Numbered from the stretch's first letter, positions 45,304-55,041 are shown. The stretch is 64,000 bases of DNA from Arthrobacter pascens (GCF_030815585.1 NZ_JAUSWY010000001.1:2356001-2420000), one strand, 5' to 3'. Notes: generated by a model not told the origin, from the letters alone. Translations and numbers: made by a program.

Positions 45304-45816
45304 TCACCAGCTCATCTCATTCCCCGTTGTCGCGACAAAAGGGGGCACCACAACCGGGCCCTTCGTCGACACGTTGTAGGCAGGGGCAGAAGTGGCGCCG
45401 ACCACGGGCGTCTGAGGGCCGGCGTCGACTTGGGCATCCGGACGTGCATCTGTTGTGCGTGATGATCGCTGATAGATCACGGTTCCGAATCGAAGGTCGG
45501 GCCCGATGGTATCCGCAATAATCCGGCGTGCTTCGCGCCGTTCTCCGTCTTTCTCGTACGCACGGAACTCAAGCTCGCCCGCCACGTTGACGGGGTCACC
45601 CTTCTTCAATGAATTGGCAACATTCTCTGCGAGCGCCCGGAAGGCCGAAACGTTGTGGAAGACTGGTTCGCCGTCTTGCCAGGTGCCGTCTGCTCCCTGG
45701 ACTCGCTGGTTCACCGCGACGCGCAGCTTGGCATGAGCAACGCCGCTTTCTCCAATGGTGAGCTCAGGATCGGCGACGAGGTTACCCGTGATGCTTACTG
45801 GGATTTTCGTGCTCAT
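45304..45816 (-). CDS. ssb: Single-stranded DNA-binding protein
   Basis: The 170-residue protein has an OB-fold: PVSITGNLVADPELTIGESG, then VFHNVSAFRALAENVANSLKKGDPVNVAGELEFRAYEKDG. A Pro-rich flexible tail ends NEMSW, a variant of the usual acidic DxxF/W-type tip. Plasmid-borne SSB protects incoming single strands during transfer. It is 58 bp downstream of the ArdC-like gene on the same strand, with a hairpin in between. Both would be useful early after DNA entry. Confidence 0.88.
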   Translation of the reverse strand: MSTKIPVSITGNLVADPELTIGESGVAHAKLRVAVNQRVQGADGTWQDGEPVFHNVSAFRALAENVANSLKKGDPVNVAGELEFRAYEKDGERREARRIIADTIGPDLRFGTVIYQRSSRTTDARPDAQVDAGPQTPVVGATSAPAYNVSTKGPVVVPPFVATTGNEMSW

Positions 45817-45835
45817 TCTTCTTTCCTTTCTGTGT

Positions 45836-45856
45836 TGAGCGGGTCTCTCCCGCTCA
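45836..45856. promoter_or_regulatory. Intercistronic hairpin before ssb
   Basis: TGAGCGGG (45836-45843) and CCCGCTCA (45849-45856) form an 8-bp stem with a 5-base loop, 20 bp before the ssb start codon. In single-stranded form during transfer such a hairpin could act as a promoter or as a processing site; this is speculation. Confidence 0.45.
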
Positions 45857-45874
45857 TCAGTGTTGCGATTATGG

Positions 45875-47035
45875 CTATGGGCCAGCCATCACAGGCCCAT
45901 CAGGCTTCACCCCGGGGCCGGCACCGGCGTACGTCGCCGCCGGAGTGGCCCGAAGGTCCGCTTCAGGGCCGGCAATCTTCCCCCCGAATCCTGGCGGATG
46001 CGTCAGTTCCAGGATCCCCTTCGTCGCAGCAGTGACCCGCCCGAGGACTGACTTGGCTACATCCACGCGGGACGTGGGGTGTCGGCTGTACATGTCCTGT
46101 TCGAACGCTGCCCGCTGAACTTGAATCACGGTTTCTGCCCATCCCGACAGGTACAGCGCCGATTGGTCCCCGCGGTCAATTCCGTGGGCCCGCAGAACGG
46201 TGTACGCGACGGATTCGGCTTCGATTTCAGCAAGTCCGCGGTGGTCTGCGCTGCTGCCGTACTGTTTGCCCGTCTCGTCTTCAGGGCCGTGAAGCATCAC
46301 ATGCCCCAACTCGTGTGCCAGTACTGCAACCCGGTCTTCGGTGTTCATCCAAGCTCCCACCTCGATCCGATGCTGCGAGAAGTCAGTGAAACCACTGGCG
46401 AGACCGTGCTGAGCGTCAGAGAGATGCAATTCGAAACCATGCCGTCGAGCCACGTTGGCGAGTGACTCCCACAACTCCGGAGCACTAACTGCACTCTCTG
46501 TTCCACCGCGGGGCACCAGGAGCGGCCTGCCCTGCGTTTGTGAGACATCAAAAACCGCCTGCCCACGCCAGCCGGTGATGATTGTCTTCTTCCCACCATC
46601 AGCACCGCCCCGCGGCCAACTATCTCCAACTGGAATACGCTGCCGGGCACCGTCGGGCATGACCACCTCTTGCACACGAGCTGTTCGAGGCGCGATCACC
46701 CACAACGCGTGCTCACCCTTCAAGACTCGCCGGCCGTGCCGGTCCCACTCCCTGTACCCAGCAACGAGGCTGGGCTCCTCCGTACCACGCTGGGCCATCT
46801 GCATCATGAGCAAGGCAACGTTCCCGCCCGAGTACCGCCACAGAGTTGCCGAAGCGTCCAAGAGCACCTGCCACTGGGACGGTGACTCCACAGCTTGCTC
46901 GAGGTGGGCATGAAGCCCTTCAGTCAGTGCAGCAATACGCTCCTCGGGGGTCATCCGCGTCTTGCCGAGTTCCTCCATCCCTGGGGTAGAACCCAGCAGA
47001 AAAGTGCCATGTACGTCCTCAGACATCGGAGCCAC
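45875..47035 (-). CDS. ardC: ArdC-like antirestriction protein with zinc-protease domain
   Basis: About 386 residues from GTG 47035 (GGAGG eight bases upstream); ATG 47026 is an alternative. The N-terminal part has WQVLLDASATLWRYSGGN and VAGYREWDRHGRRVLKGEHA, typical of the ArdC N-terminal single-strand DNA-binding domain. The C-terminal part has VAVLAHELGHVMLHG near residue 240, an HExxH-type zinc site of the IrrE/ImmA class, with ADHRGLAEIEAESVAY supplying the third ligand. ArdC proteins shield plasmid DNA from restriction after conjugation. It is upstream of ssb in one operon. Confidence 0.8.
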   Translation of the reverse strand: MAPMSEDVHGTFLLGSTPGMEELGKTRMTPEERIAALTEGLHAHLEQAVESPSQWQVLLDASATLWRYSGGNVALLMMQMAQRGTEEPSLVAGYREWDRHGRRVLKGEHALWVIAPRTARVQEVVMPDGARQRIPVGDSWPRGGADGGKKTIITGWRGQAVFDVSQTQGRPLLVPRGGTESAVSAPELWESLANVARRHGFELHLSDAQHGLASGFTDFSQHRIEVGAWMNTEDRVAVLAHELGHVMLHGPEDETGKQYGSSADHRGLAEIEAESVAYTVLRAHGIDRGDQSALYLSGWAETVIQVQRAAFEQDMYSRHPTSRVDVAKSVLGRVTAATKGILELTHPPGFGGKIAGPEADLRATPAATYAGAGPGVKPDGPVMAGP

Positions 47036-47114
47036 GACAGCCACCTCCACGCTTCTAAGCTCCACCAATCGGCGGATACCTATTCATGTCCTAAGGGGCG
47101 CCCACAGCATGACT

Positions 47115-47624
47115 TCAGAAATCAGCCCCCAGCTGATGCGGTTCCGCCTGCCACTCCAGAAGGGCAGGATCATCCGTCGAGAGAATCCGTCGCGGTGGTT
47201 CTTTGTGCGCCTGAAGACCAACGCAACCAGCCGCCCGGCAGTGCGTTCTGAGACGCTCGACGGCGTGAGGCAGCCGCTCGTGGAGGGCCAGCGGTCCGAA
47301 CCCGGAGTCGTCTGCTGCGTAAGAGGCGAGCTCAGCCCTCTGGAGGGCATACAGCTCAGCCACAATCTCAGGGTGACGCCACCAGCAATCGGGAACCACC
47401 GACGTCGTGAGCTGGTACGTGGCGACGAACCACCTCACCCACACTGCCAAGGCACGCCAGGCGCTTTCAGACTGCTGGGCGTCCATGTCCCGCCATCTGT
47501 ATGTCACGCCAGACGTACCCCCGGGGGGACGGAATGCCGAGCGGAATAGTTGCGCGGTTAGCTCGTCGTCGTCCCCTCCAACTGATGGGATTTCAAAGCG
47601 TTCGCCATCCTCATAACTGCTCAT
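47115..47624 (-). CDS. DUF4913 domain protein
   Basis: The 169-residue product from ATG 47624 (or 47627, both after GAGGGAA) overlaps the end of the coupling-protein gene by 14 bp. It has a central ALAVWVRWFVATYQLTTSVVP and DCWWRHPEIVAELYALQRAE, the DUF4913 signature. Such proteins recur beside actinobacterial conjugation genes, yet their role is unknown. The C-terminal 50 residues are basic (HCRAAGCVGLQAHKEPPRR). It is the last gene of the transfer operon. Confidence 0.72.
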   Translation of the reverse strand: MSSYEDGERFEIPSVGGDDDELTAQLFRSAFRPPGGTSGVTYRWRDMDAQQSESAWRALAVWVRWFVATYQLTTSVVPDCWWRHPEIVAELYALQRAELASYAADDSGFGPLALHERLPHAVERLRTHCRAAGCVGLQAHKEPPRRILSTDDPALLEWQAEPHQLGADF

Positions 47625-49428
47625 CATCTGTTCCCTCAGTTGCCTTCTGGCGCAGCCTGTGGCCATCTGCCAACGTTCGTTCGACTTCCATCTTTGACCG
47701 CCCGAGCTCGGCTGCGTCCTTGCGCTTGTGCCATTCCCTGAGGTCCAGGAGTATCGGCCGTGTACGCCTGCCCAGCATGAGTGCCGTGCCAACAGGCAGC
47801 CGACGGATCTCATCGAGCCGAATGACAGGACTCTCCCTGATCTGCTCGCCGTCCTGCCGGCCTTGGGAAGACCAGGAACGGGTATTCAAGATGAGGCTTC
47901 TCTCCCCCAGCAGGCCGGCCAGGGAACGAAGGTCACGTTCATCGGAACCCCCTCCGAAAATGACCTTGATAATGGCCGAGTCCCAAATGGTGGCTGCCTC
48001 CTCAATCGACCAGCCGGTACGTGCTTGCGAAAGCGACTGCAGCACCACCAGCGTGGAGATTCCTATCCCGCCTCCATCGGAAAGAGCGACGGGCAGGCCA
48101 GGCCATGGGGCCAGGTTGGCGATCTCGTCGAGGATGAGCGACAGGGGCGGATCCAGCCGGCCGCCGGGCGACACGAAGGCCACCTCGCGGGCCGCGTTGT
48201 CGATGTCGTCGATGAGCGCGGAAAGGTACGGACCCGCGGCGGCGGCTCCAGCCCGAGTGCCGATCAAATAGAGGGTGCCGCGCTCACGGATAAACGCCTT
48301 GGGATCAAACTCCTCGGACGCTTCCTGAGGATCCAAAGCAGCCAGCACTTTAGGCGACGACAGCGGCGCTACGGCGGCCGATACACCGATCCACGAATTG
48401 GACGTGTTCCTGGGGTCGTCCTCAAGGATCCCCATGAGATCGGCCTGCCATCCCAACGCCGCCCCAGGACGACTCAGCACTTCCAGCGCTTCCCGGGCCA
48501 ACACGGGGCTCGAGGACCACCGGCGGAACGCACGTACGCCCTCCCCAGACAGGGCCGCAGCATGCAGCAGACACTGCAGAACGATCAGCGAGCGCTTTTG
48601 CCACGCCGCATTCTCGCCCTTCATCTCTGTGTCAGCTGTGATCACCAGCGCCCGTCGGGTGGCGATGTCGGGATCCTCACATCCGCGCACCGGCGACCAC
48701 CGGAGCGTGGAAGGCAGGCCTGACATCCCCTGCGGGTCGAATACCGTCACGGGTCTTCCGCCGGTGGCTCGCGCCCGCATCGTCACCACCAGGTTGTCGG
48801 CGCGAGTGGACGTCGTCACTACGGCGCCCGGTGCGTCGAGTATGGCGTTGATGACCACATATAGACCCTTGCCGGAACGGGGAGCGCCCTGAATCACCAT
48901 GGACTCTTCAGTCGACACGTGGACCGTGACGCCATGCGATCGCCCAAGCGTCCATGACACGTCCTCGATTTTGGGTTTGCTAAGTCCAGGCCGGGTGAAC
49001 TTTCCGCGTCGTCTGACCGCTCTGGCACCGAAATCGTGAAGGATCTCGGCACGTCCGGCGATTCCGTCTCGCTTCAAGATGTCCTGGCGAAGCCATGCTC
49101 CGGATTGCTTCCATCTTCGCCAGCCCAGGATGGAACCGACCGCGAGCCCAGCGACAAGGAGGAGAACCGGGCCTACTACCCACCACACATCGCCACTGCC
49201 GACGCTGCAGGTGGGGGCCTGCAGCAACACCCAGTCGATCCGGTCCATAACAAGCCCGACGGCGGCTGCCGGACTGAAGGGCGAGGGCTTCCCCGCGCCG
49301 CAGCGCCAAGTCACCACTATGGTGGCTGACGCCTGAACGAGAAGGCATAGGCAAAAGTAGCCGGCCATAGCCACGAGACCGGCGGTCACCAGTGGGCCGC
49401 TAGTCCCCCCGCGTGTCATGGTTCCCAC
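47611..49428 (-). CDS. traG: VirD4/TraG-type conjugative coupling protein
   Basis: The 605-residue protein has two N-terminal helices (residues about 15-35 and 82-102), Walker A MVIQGAPRSGKGLYVV near residue 180 and Walker B PLSLILDEIANLAPWPGLP near residue 440, with TLVVLQSLSQARTGW after it. This is the coupling-protein (TraM/TraD recognition domain) layout. It would dock the TraA-DNA complex to the channel and pump DNA. It directly abuts the VirB4-type gene; ATG 49419 is an alternative start. A GNNTSS-like long C-terminus is absent. Confidence 0.88.
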   Translation of the reverse strand: MGTMTRGGTSGPLVTAGLVAMAGYFCLCLLVQASATIVVTWRCGAGKPSPFSPAAAVGLVMDRIDWVLLQAPTCSVGSGDVWWVVGPVLLLVAGLAVGSILGWRRWKQSGAWLRQDILKRDGIAGRAEILHDFGARAVRRRGKFTRPGLSKPKIEDVSWTLGRSHGVTVHVSTEESMVIQGAPRSGKGLYVVINAILDAPGAVVTTSTRADNLVVTMRARATGGRPVTVFDPQGMSGLPSTLRWSPVRGCEDPDIATRRALVITADTEMKGENAAWQKRSLIVLQCLLHAAALSGEGVRAFRRWSSSPVLAREALEVLSRPGAALGWQADLMGILEDDPRNTSNSWIGVSAAVAPLSSPKVLAALDPQEASEEFDPKAFIRERGTLYLIGTRAGAAAAGPYLSALIDDIDNAAREVAFVSPGGRLDPPLSLILDEIANLAPWPGLPVALSDGGGIGISTLVVLQSLSQARTGWSIEEAATIWDSAIIKVIFGGGSDERDLRSLAGLLGERSLILNTRSWSSQGRQDGEQIRESPVIRLDEIRRLPVGTALMLGRRTRPILLDLREWHKRKDAAELGRSKMEVERTLADGHRLRQKATEGTDDEQL

Positions 49429-50886
49429 TCAAATCATCCGGTCGTCAGTGCCGAAGACCTCCAGCTCGTCAGTGGTGACCCGGTTCGCGACGATGAAGGA
49501 ACGGTTACCGACCTTCCAAAGTCCAACGCCCTTGGGAAGGTTCTCCACATGCTCACATTCAGCCTCGGTTAGTCCCAGGGCTTCTTTGGTCAGGCGCATG
49601 GCGTCATGTTTTTGCCGGTAGATGATCCGGGTGTCTGCCTCGGTAAGCAAGCCAAGGGCCTTTTGCCGATGCCCGCTAGTGCTGTCGCCAATCTCGTTGA
49701 GGTCAGCCACCTTGTGCATGATGAGCAGGTTCGCGATTCCGTAAGTGCGTGCGAGTCGCCATTGCTCGCTCATTTTGGCGAGCATGTAAGGGTCGGCCAG
49801 CATTCGCCAACCTTCGTCGTAGACCACGAGCCGCTTGCCGCCGTCGGGGTTGGTGATCGCCGCCTCCAGCCAAGTGGCGCCGCACGCCGCTGCGAGGGAT
49901 AGCGCCTGTTCGGAAGCACCTATCAGGGCCGACGTATCCATCACCATCATTGGGGCGTCAGCATCGAAGGCTACGGTCGAGGGAGCGTCGAACATGCCCT
50001 CCAAGTCGCCGGACACGGTGCGCCGTAATGAGTGGCTGACAGCCAGGCCGCCGTCTTTGCCGACAAGCCCTATCGTCTCCTTCGACGGGTTCAAGAGGTG
50101 GTCCAGGACCATGGGCAGCGTGGGATTCGAATTCTGGGCGACAGTCTCCATCAGCGCCATGTCCAAGGCGGTGTGCTCGACTGGTCGCAACGGCGTGCCC
50201 TGCCGCATCAGGGAAACTAAGGCAACCAGCAGATGCCTTCGTCGTTGACGCACCACAGCCTGCCACTGTGGTTCCGTCAAAGCGCTAGATCTGGGTCCGG
50301 CATCGAGAGGATTGACCCGTGCGGAGCGTCCTGGTCCCACCGAGATGACTTTGCCGCCAACTGCTTTGGCCACGGCGACCCATTCGCCTTTGGGGTCAGA
50401 TGCGACGGCAGCCTTACGGCCTAGCGTGATCGACCGGGCCACGAGCGACTTTCCGCACATGGACTTACCTGTGCCTACAGTCCCGATGACAACAATTGAG
50501 GGGCCACTGATGACGCCTTTGTCGTAGAGAATCCACGGATCGTAAGAGAAGGCGCCGGAGCCGAAAACGTCAGTGCCGATATATGTGCCTTGGTGGCCCA
50601 GGCCTGATTCGGTGATGAAGGGGTAAGCGGCGGCAAACGTCATGGTCGAAGCGCGGTGTGGTGCCGGCCGCAGGCGATGCGGCCCGCGCAATGAATTTGG
50701 CTCTCGGCTCCCCCAGTCACTTCCTAGCTGAGGCGTGTCCAGCCGTTCGCCGGCCAGGTCAATGAGTCGACGCAGAACTGACGCGCGCGGTAGACGGTTG
50801 GCGAGGCTCTCCTGCCGGCGTCGTTCCATCCGCTCCTGGCGATTACCTGACGGCGTGTAGCGAACGGTTTCTTGGGTTCGAGTCAT
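49429..50886 (-). CDS. VirB4-type conjugation ATPase
   Basis: The 485-residue protein starts at ATG 50886, overlapping the SCO6880-type gene by 4 bp (ATGA). Walker A is VVIGTVGTGKSMCGKSLV near residue 135, Walker B is KRLVVYDEGWRMLADPYML near residue 375, and YGIANLLIMHKVADLNEIGD and DTRIIYRQKHDAM follow, all VirB4-like. The N-terminal half usual in VirB4 is short here because it appears to be supplied by the separate SCO6880 protein. It energises assembly of the transfer channel. Confidence 0.85.
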   Translation of the reverse strand: MTRTQETVRYTPSGNRQERMERRRQESLANRLPRASVLRRLIDLAGERLDTPQLGSDWGSREPNSLRGPHRLRPAPHRASTMTFAAAYPFITESGLGHQGTYIGTDVFGSGAFSYDPWILYDKGVISGPSIVVIGTVGTGKSMCGKSLVARSITLGRKAAVASDPKGEWVAVAKAVGGKVISVGPGRSARVNPLDAGPRSSALTEPQWQAVVRQRRRHLLVALVSLMRQGTPLRPVEHTALDMALMETVAQNSNPTLPMVLDHLLNPSKETIGLVGKDGGLAVSHSLRRTVSGDLEGMFDAPSTVAFDADAPMMVMDTSALIGASEQALSLAAACGATWLEAAITNPDGGKRLVVYDEGWRMLADPYMLAKMSEQWRLARTYGIANLLIMHKVADLNEIGDSTSGHRQKALGLLTEADTRIIYRQKHDAMRLTKEALGLTEAECEHVENLPKGVGLWKVGNRSFIVANRVTTDELEVFGTDDRMI

Positions 50887-52394
50887 CGTAAACCTCTTCC
50901 GAAGGGCAGTGCGCCCGCGACGTAGGCCGCCCATTGCTGTCCGGCCAGCAGGCGCAGCTCAACGAAAGCTCCTGCTGCCGCTGATTCCAGTTCCTGCCTG
51001 TTGCGGGCCAGATCGTCGAGCGTGGCGGCCGAAATGGTCACGTAGGCAGCGGGGCGGACGTCACCGTGTCCGGCCACGATCTCCTCCTCCCTTTGGGCCA
51101 CTTCTTCTTCCTCGGCCTTTTGCTCGCGGGTGAATGGTCTGTCGAAGCGAGTGTTGATCCGTCGTCGAGTTTCATGAGCCTCCTGGGCGGAACGAATGTC
51201 CCTCAGAGCCTCCACAGTGGAAACGGTTCGGATCACTTGCGTTACGGTGTGGCGGAACTCGCCCACATAGATCAGCGGATGGAGGAATCCGGGGAACACT
51301 TTTTGCCGCGGCCACTCAGCGATCCAGAACGTCTGATGAAATCCTGAGTCGGTGCGCACATACGTCCAGTGTTCCTCGACCGCCATTGGCCCCGCAGCCA
51401 AAGCTGGCGGCTCGGGATCGACATCGGGTTCGCGGTCTGCGGGGGCTGCCGGGAGTTCTGCCCTTGGGTCCCTGTGCGGTCTTGCAACTGCTGCTGGATC
51501 GAATGCGCCGTGAACGACATCGAGGATGCCGTCCTCACGCAGCCACTCCTCGACCTTTACGCTGTGCGTTCCCAAGGCGGTGCCCATGGCCTCGACCTCT
51601 AGTCGGAGCACGCGCTCGAGACCGGCCATGCCGCCACCCGACTCTTTGATCCGGCGTCGGGCCTTTGCCGTGTCCACGACAACTGCCACCAGAAGGTCGT
51701 GGCTCATTGTAGAACCGGCGGCTGCCATCAGGTCCTCATAAGCCTGTTCACCCCATGTCAGCGCACGGACGGCGTCGGACTTCCGCGGCACGCTGCGGTC
51801 ATAGAAGTCACGGAGGGCCGTTGAAGGGTAGGGAACGGTGTAGTCCTGCACGGCGATCCTCGCGATGCTTGACCGCTGGGCCATTCCAGCCTGCACGCGC
51901 GACCAGGCCTGTACGGCCCACGCCTTGTCATCGGCGTCGAGCAGGGCGAAAGACCTTGTGGTGCAGCGCAGCACCGCTATCGCTTCCCTGCCCTTGGGAT
52001 CCACAATGAAGCACTCGCCTTTAGCCGCACGACGGAATTCCAGATTCCCGAGGCCGCCAGGAAGTACGAGCCGCCCAGCGAGAAGTGCGGTTTCGGGCCG
52101 TGCCAGGAAGCGGGTCTGCCTGATTGCAGAGCGGTAGAAAAACAGGATGATCTGGGTGGCCCAGATCGGATAAGGGATCCGCGAATACTGCAGGAGACCG
52201 AGCAGCATCAGCGACAGCCACATGGGTCCGGAGGTGAACAGGCCGCTAGGTCCACCGGTGGCAGAGGCCACACTCCCCGTAAAAACCCCGGCCGCGAGCA
52301 GCAGCAATTGGTACCACTTGAGTCCCATGAACAGACCGCGACGTTCGTAACGGGGAAACTTGACTGCTTCGAGAGTCCGTGAACTTTCAGACAT
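50883..52394 (-). CDS. SCO6880 family conjugation membrane protein (PrgI-like plus VirB4 N-terminal-like)
   Basis: From ATG 52394 (AGGTGG upstream) the product is 503 residues. It begins with KFPRYERRGLFMGLKWYQLL, then two helices (residues about 25-45 and 55-75), the PrgI-type membrane anchor, and continues as a soluble domain with FALLDADDKAWAVQAWSRV and STMSHDLLVAVVVDTAKARR. The end has YVTISAATLDDLARNRQELE. SCO6880 proteins pair with VirB4-type ATPases in Gram-positive type IV systems. It overlaps both neighbours by a few bases. Confidence 0.82.
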   Translation of the reverse strand: MSESSRTLEAVKFPRYERRGLFMGLKWYQLLLLAAGVFTGSVASATGGPSGLFTSGPMWLSLMLLGLLQYSRIPYPIWATQIILFFYRSAIRQTRFLARPETALLAGRLVLPGGLGNLEFRRAAKGECFIVDPKGREAIAVLRCTTRSFALLDADDKAWAVQAWSRVQAGMAQRSSIARIAVQDYTVPYPSTALRDFYDRSVPRKSDAVRALTWGEQAYEDLMAAAGSTMSHDLLVAVVVDTAKARRRIKESGGGMAGLERVLRLEVEAMGTALGTHSVKVEEWLREDGILDVVHGAFDPAAVARPHRDPRAELPAAPADREPDVDPEPPALAAGPMAVEEHWTYVRTDSGFHQTFWIAEWPRQKVFPGFLHPLIYVGEFRHTVTQVIRTVSTVEALRDIRSAQEAHETRRRINTRFDRPFTREQKAEEEEVAQREEEIVAGHGDVRPAAYVTISAATLDDLARNRQELESAAAGAFVELRLLAGQQWAAYVAGALPFGRGLR

Positions 52395-53805
52395 CGGATT
52401 TACCACCTGATGGAGGTTCGGCTACTGGTTGGGGGTGGACTGGAGGCGGTGGCGTCGCCGGCATGTTCAGTACCGGATTCCCGCGGTCGGGAACATGAGA
52501 TAGCTCGGGCCGCTCGGTATCAACAGCGGCGTTCCTTGGGCTCACCGCTGTGGCTAATCTTGATGCGGACCGGGCGTGGCTACCAGCGGCTTCACGCCCG
52601 GAACCAGGGGCCTCCCATGACTGTGGAGAGAGCATCCCGGAACTTGGACCCGTGTCGTCGAAAGTGGGAGCGAGTCCGCCAGACCCTAGCGACGGCGTCG
52701 GAACGTGCGAAGACACCGACCTTGGCATACCGGCCGGCAGCGTTCGCGTTGGGAACTGTCCCCGGCTCGATTGGATCGGCCGACTCATTGAGGAGCGCCC
52801 AATCATCGAGGCGAGGGTAAGCCGGCCGCCTGTCTGGCGGCTTATCTGGCGGGCGGCAACGCTACTGCTCCGCGATAGAACGTGCCCGCCACCAGCAGTT
52901 TGCGCCGCTGCAGCCAACTCGCCGCCTGCAAAGCTGACGAGCCTCAAGGCCATCAGCGGCGCGCCACAAGCCAGGACCATTCCGACAGTGCCGGCAGCGA
53001 GTCCGGCGAACGACGTCGAATCCGCAAAGAGCTTGATTGCCACTGCCAGCACGGTCGCAGCGAGCGGTTTCGCGAGCAACAGGGCAACGACAATCTCACA
53101 CCAGCGCCTTGCCCATGTCTTCGTCTTGTCCCACGGCATAAGCATTAAAGCGACTGGCGCGACGGCGGCAAGCACAATGAGTGCGAACGATCGGAAGATC
53201 ATCGAGCACATGAGAATAAATGCCAAAATCCATACAACGATGACGGCCATCGCAGTGACAATCACCCCTCCAGCGGCGCCCCCCGCTGTGCCTGGAGCCA
53301 GCGAGAAGACATTCCACTCCCTGTCGGAGCCGACTGGTGCACGCTCGAAGCCAAAGAGCAGCATGAAGACCACATAGGGATCCGTTCCCATCGAGTCCAG
53401 AAGTGCAGTCGACGCGGAGTCGCTGACCTTAGTGAGCTGACGAACCAGGTAAACGGCCCCGGCCACCATGGGTATTGCAGCTGCGCCGCCAACCAGCGCC
53501 CTGACCATGCGTCGCGGTTGTTGGCTAATCAGACCCGAAAGTAGTTGGAGGATCATCGCGACGACCAAGGGCGTCATCATCACAATGACCCACCAGTTTG
53601 TCAGGCCTCGGATGGAGCTCCACTGCGAATCGTCGATCTCCGATGCACTGAAAGCGCCTGTGATGAAGGCCCACATCCATGACGCAATATTCTGAAGAAT
53701 GTTCGCGAAGAGGGAGGTGATAGCGCCCTGAACACCATCGTTGGCCTGCGAGACGAGTCCGCATCCGGGCGGCCACCAGCCATTGAGGTCACATTGAACT
53801 GGCAT
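52387..53805 (-). CDS. VirB6/TrbL-like polytopic channel protein
   Basis: The 472-residue protein has about seven helices between residues 30 and 290, with WMWAFITGAFSASEIDDSQW, AVIVVWILAFILMCSMIFRSF and VAPVALMLMPWDKTKTWAR. The last is usual in TrbL/VirB6-like proteins of actinobacterial systems. Residues 300-472 are a Ser/Pro-rich hydrophilic tail. It would form the membrane channel with the VirB4 and SCO6880 proteins. Its start at 53805 lies 12 bp after the pilin-like gene. Confidence 0.8.
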   Translation of the reverse strand: MPVQCDLNGWWPPGCGLVSQANDGVQGAITSLFANILQNIASWMWAFITGAFSASEIDDSQWSSIRGLTNWWVIVMMTPLVVAMILQLLSGLISQQPRRMVRALVGGAAAIPMVAGAVYLVRQLTKVSDSASTALLDSMGTDPYVVFMLLFGFERAPVGSDREWNVFSLAPGTAGGAAGGVIVTAMAVIVVWILAFILMCSMIFRSFALIVLAAVAPVALMLMPWDKTKTWARRWCEIVVALLLAKPLAATVLAVAIKLFADSTSFAGLAAGTVGMVLACGAPLMALRLVSFAGGELAAAAQTAGGGHVLSRSSSVAARQISRQTGGRLTLASMIGRSSMSRPIQSSRGQFPTRTLPAGMPRSVSSHVPTPSLGSGGLAPTFDDTGPSSGMLSPQSWEAPGSGREAAGSHARSASRLATAVSPRNAAVDTERPELSHVPDRGNPVLNMPATPPPPVHPQPVAEPPSGGKSDV

Positions 53806-53817
53806 AATCGACTGGAC

Positions 53818-54117
53818 CTAGAACCCGAGCGGGAACGCACTCTGGGACCAGAGGATGTAGCCGTTGATGCCGCCCAGGATCGCGGCCACCGGGCCTGTCC
53901 AAAGCAAGATAGATCCACCGCCTGAGGCGAGGCGCGACGATTGACTCAGCTTGCCGGCCAAGAGCATCGCGGCCCCGATGATCGCCACGATCGCAATCAC
54001 AATGAATGCGCCGACCAGGATCCCTCCGCCGATCTGCTTTAGGGATTCAAGAAAAGGGAAATTCGCGTTTGGTGTGATCCCAGGATCCACCGCTGCCAGA
54101 AACATCTGGTGCTCCAT
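53818..54117 (-). CDS. Small pilin-like (VirB2/DUF6112-type) membrane protein
   Basis: The 99-residue protein (ATG 54117, or 54105) has two helices, GGGILVGAFIVIAIVAIIGAA and GSILLWTGPVAAILGGING, separated by a short polar loop. Size, topology and position directly before the TrbL-like gene fit the VirB2-like proteins of Gram-positive conjugation modules. It is the first gene of the transfer operon reading to 47115. Confidence 0.72.
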   Translation of the reverse strand: MEHQMFLAAVDPGITPNANFPFLESLKQIGGGILVGAFIVIAIVAIIGAAMLLAGKLSQSSRLASGGGSILLWTGPVAAILGGINGYILWSQSAFPLGF

Positions 54118-55041
54118 CCGTCGTTTTCCAGTGGAATGAGCAGTTTGAGCTCACGACTTCATGGAGCAGGCTGGGCGTAGCGACATGACGGCTCGCCGCA
54201 AAGCGACGGGGAAATGGAACAGTCGGATGATTGACGAAGGCCTGTCTGCTAATGGCTCACATACCGCGCCCGCCCAGCGTACATTCATGGCGTCTACGCG
54301 CCGATCGTGGTCGTCCCGGCACGAGTGGCTACCTGTCTGGAGCGCTACGCCGGCGAAGCGAGCAGCGATGTCCCACGAATACCTCCAGACCAAACCCAAC
54401 CAGGCACTCCAGTCAACGGAAACCGCACGAGCCAACCGCCGGAACGAACTCACCAAGAGTCCGTTTGGGCCGGAAGGGTCCACCACGTGCAGGACGCCAT
54501 CTCCTACCGGGATGCTCAGGACAGTGCCAGCAGTATCCCCGGTGAATGTTAGAACAGGGGGTGGGTCGGTCGGGCCCGTGTTTCCCCTGTTCAGGCAAGG
54601 TCTCCCGCATTCAATGGGCTCTTGGCACGGCGATCAAGTCGACCGTGCCGAGCTTGACCGGAGGACGATAGCGACCTTGCGAGAGACCAACTGAGAGGAG
54701 CTTGATTGACGAACGTTCAGGAACGAGGTGGGTAGGCATGTGCCCTGGTCGCATCGTCCTCGCTCGACCACCACCGTCCGTTTGACATACGAGTAATCGG
54801 GTACATGGATGATCATCGCGTGGGACGCGGGCTCGAGCTCGGTCACCATCACCCGTTTCAGGCTGAGGCCGCCGTCAACAAGACCGTGACCCCGCCCGTT
54901 AAAAGGCGATTTGGGACGCATCGCTGGTCGTGATCATTAGATGACCTGGCATACTCCGTCGGGGAAATCTCATTGGACCGCTAGTCGGACTGGTCCAGTC
55001 AATGATTGCCCCGTTATCAGTTGACCTGCAGGACCGTTGGG
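54118..55041. other. Region upstream of the transfer operon
   Basis: No gene is supported in these 924 bp. Open frames exist on both strands (for example 54161-54694 plus), but they are rich in Arg, Ser and Thr, lack conserved motifs and have no ribosome sites. The promoter of the transfer operon should be near 54120-54250. Confidence 0.4.

Noticed and set aside
54161..54694. Plus-strand 177-codon frame upstream of the transfer operon
   Set aside because: Composition dominated by Arg, Ser and Thr, no ribosome site, no motif; overlapped by equally poor frames on the other strand.
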